From an uncultured Clostridia bacterium (GTDB lineage: Bacteria > Bacillota > Clostridia > TANB77 > CAG-508): DNA of 39,439 bases. Position 1 is the first letter of the stretch, and every line of letters starts with the position of its first letter. The stretch lies in assembly GCA_934154515.1 (NCBI GenBank), contig CAKPGD010000005.1, positions 1 through 39,439 of the forward strand, written 5' to 3'. This document shows, piece by piece, positions 38,143 through 39,439 of the stretch. A program made the translations under genes and the position numbers. Below the pieces are notes generated by a model. That model saw only the letters and a list, made by a program, of their open reading frames with translations, searched no databases and was not told the origin of the DNA.

Positions 38143-38286
38143 CTATATTTTTTCTCGTAAATTCCATTTGGTCATATATTTATGAATACTTTTTAAATTT
38201 TTTAAACTAAAATCTGTGAAAAGAATAGCAATACATTTGTTAAGTTTACTGTAATCTTGACCTTTGTTAATGTTTTGAGTATACAT
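38143..38286 (-). pseudogene. Remnant of an Rpn/PD-(D/E)XK nuclease-transposase
   Basis: On the minus strand this 47-codon open frame reads YTQNINKGQDYSKLNKCIAI, then LFTDFSLKNLKSIHKYMTKW and NLREK before TAG. That is the C-terminal signature of the Rpn family recombination-promoting nucleases (LxxGxxYxxLxKxIxIxIxDF...LxxIxxYxTKWxLRE). The N-terminal nuclease domain and the remainder are missing. It is an eroded leftover in the 394-bp gap between spoIVFB and the second pilin-like gene. Nothing else coding is visible there. Confidence 0.7.
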
Positions 38287-38340
38287 TTGTAAATAAAAAA
38301 AATATAAAAATGTGAAATGTATAAGACAAAGCTATAAAAG

Positions 38341-38408
38341 ATTATGTAAAAATATTATTACTAAAAAACAAGTAAAACATTGTTAAAAAAATATACTTCT
38401 TATAAAAT
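38341..38408 (+). promoter_or_regulatory. Conserved upstream region and promoter, pilin-like gene 2
   Basis: TTGTTA (38380-38385), a 17-bp spacer and TAAAAT (38403-38408). From ATTATGTAAAAA at 38341 onward the sequence closely parallels 31449-31518. Confidence 0.65.
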
Positions 38409-38440
38409 TAAGTAAATAATTTGAAAAGGAGCAAAAGATA

Positions 38441-39439
38441 ATGAAATCTAAAGAAATGAAAAACAAAGGAATAACACTAATAAGTTTAATTGTAACAATA
38501 GTAGTGTTAATAATATTAGCAGGAATAACGATAAGTATGACAATAGGAAATAACGGAATAATAACAAGAGCAAAAGAAGCAAGAAACTTGTATGCAAACG
38601 CACAGGAAGAAGAACAAGCAAGATTAAATGCACTTGCAGAACAATTAGCAAATGGAGAAACAGGAAGTGATGGAAATAAATTACCAGAAAATACAAAAGA
38701 TATAGAGGCAGGAACAGAAGTTAAATTAGAGCCAGGATGGAATACAGAAAATGTAAGCTATATAAGAACAAAAGACGGTTCAGAAGTAAAAAATGTAACA
38801 AAAGTATCAACAGTATATGCAGTATCAGTAGGAGAAGGAAATACAGTACCAGTGCCAAAAGGTTTTTATTATGTAGGAGGAACATTAACTTCAGGAGTAG
38901 TAATAAGTGATAACAAAGCAGATAAAAATAAATATGCTGGAATAGAAAATGTACCAGCAGGAGTAATATATAATAGTGATGGAACAGTAAAACAAGAAAC
39001 AAATTTAACAGACGAAGAAAAGAAAACAGTAATATTAGGAAATCAATTTGTATGGATACCATGTGAGGCAAGCGAGTATAAAAAAATAGACTGGGGCAAA
39101 GCAAATGCAACATGGGAAAGACAAACAAATACAGCAGAATTACCACAAATACAAAAATATGGAGGCTTTTATATAGGAAGATATGAAGCAGGAACAAGTA
39201 ATATAACATTATCAACAGGAATAAATTTTGCTAAACAAAATACAGCATCTGGTTGGCAAAATACTAACTTTTCAATAAGAGATGGTCTAAATCATACAGC
39301 AACAGGAAAAATAACAACAAAGGCAGGAGAAATTCCATATTATCATACGGACTATGAAACAACATTAAAACTAAGCAATAGTATGTATTCAACGAATTAT
39401 GTACAAAGCGGATTAGTAACAGGAACAATGTGGGATATA
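38441..39439 (+). CDS. Pilin-like surface protein with FGE/C-lectin-type domain, partial
   Basis: Open from the ATG at 38441 to the window end (333 codons without a stop), so the 3' end is missing. SD AAAGGAG precedes the ATG. Residues 1-45 are a prepilin-like N-terminus with the canonical Gly (NKGITLISLIVTIVVLIILA, then GNNGIITRAKEARN). Residues about 50-110 are a linker. From about residue 135 comes a domain with VPKGFYYVGGTLTSGVVISD, GNQFVWIPC and YGGFYIGRYEAGTSN, resembling the formylglycine-enzyme/SUMF1-like fold common in secreted Firmicutes proteins. No enzymatic role is implied. Probably a surface-displayed partner of the 31559 protein, with which it shares its promoter region. Confidence 0.75.
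   Translation, partial: MKSKEMKNKGITLISLIVTIVVLIILAGITISMTIGNNGIITRAKEARNLYANAQEEEQARLNALAEQLANGETGSDGNKLPENTKDIEAGTEVKLEPGWNTENVSYIRTKDGSEVKNVTKVSTVYAVSVGEGNTVPVPKGFYYVGGTLTSGVVISDNKADKNKYAGIENVPAGVIYNSDGTVKQETNLTDEEKKTVILGNQFVWIPCEASEYKKIDWGKANATWERQTNTAELPQIQKYGGFYIGRYEAGTSNITLSTGINFAKQNTASGWQNTNFSIRDGLNHTATGKITTKAGEIPYYHTDYETTLKLSNSMYSTNYVQSGLVTGTMWDI

Overview
The window is very AT-rich, uses AGA, ATA, AAA and CAA codons heavily, and carries endospore genes (yqfC, yqfD, yyaC, a spoIVFA/spoIVFB-type pair and the 3' part of pdaA). This points to an endospore-forming low-GC Clostridia member, probably an uncultured gut-type lineage. That assignment is an inference from gene content and composition.

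Positions 1 to about 17,935 are the right-hand part of a mobile element whose left end lies outside the window. It carries small XRE repressors, two paralogous regulated genes (923 and 4950) with a shared palindromic operator, and an inserted block with different codon use (a protein with 14 tandem 13-residue repeats and an SSB-like protein). Next comes a regulatory block (6.3-11.8 kb): two more XRE repressors, a receiver-domain protein, a LysR regulator with tandem Spo0A-type boxes in its promoter, a radical SAM protein fused to a degenerate receiver, a Spo0A-like response regulator, and a sigma-70 region-4 protein behind a structured leader. After that lie a candidate structured RNA (11.9-12.2 kb), a MazF toxin, a DUF6075 protein fused to a resolvase domain without its catalytic serine, and two tandem large serine recombinases. 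No relaxase, coupling protein, type IV secretion or virion genes are visible, so whether it is an ICE, a mobilizable element or a phage cannot be decided here.

The element ends inside a sporulation gene. Directly after the second recombinase an open frame resumes in the middle of pdaA (spore-cortex muramic delta-lactam deacetylase), at its HxxxH metal-binding motif. This is the arrangement expected of a skin-like intervening element whose site-specific excision would rebuild the gene. The element also carries its own Spo0A-like protein and an apparent Spo0A-responsive promoter, so coupling to the sporulation programme is a reasonable hypothesis.

From about 17,935 to the end is chromosome. 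A plus-strand run resembles the yqfC-yqfD...ybeY-dgkA...era-yqzL-recO cluster of Firmicutes, but phoH and yqfF are not in it and an unrecognised 400-residue gene sits in the phoH position. Then follow a tagO/wecA-type transferase, mscL (minus strand), a metal-responsive cadC-cadA operon with a 12-2-12 operator, a large polytopic membrane protein, a pilin-like protein with a glycine-rich domain, two pseudouridine synthases, yyaC, an M23/M50 pair matching SpoIVFA/SpoIVFB, a nuclease-transposase remnant, and the start of a second pilin-like protein that runs off the window. The two pilin-like genes share a conserved promoter and upstream region.
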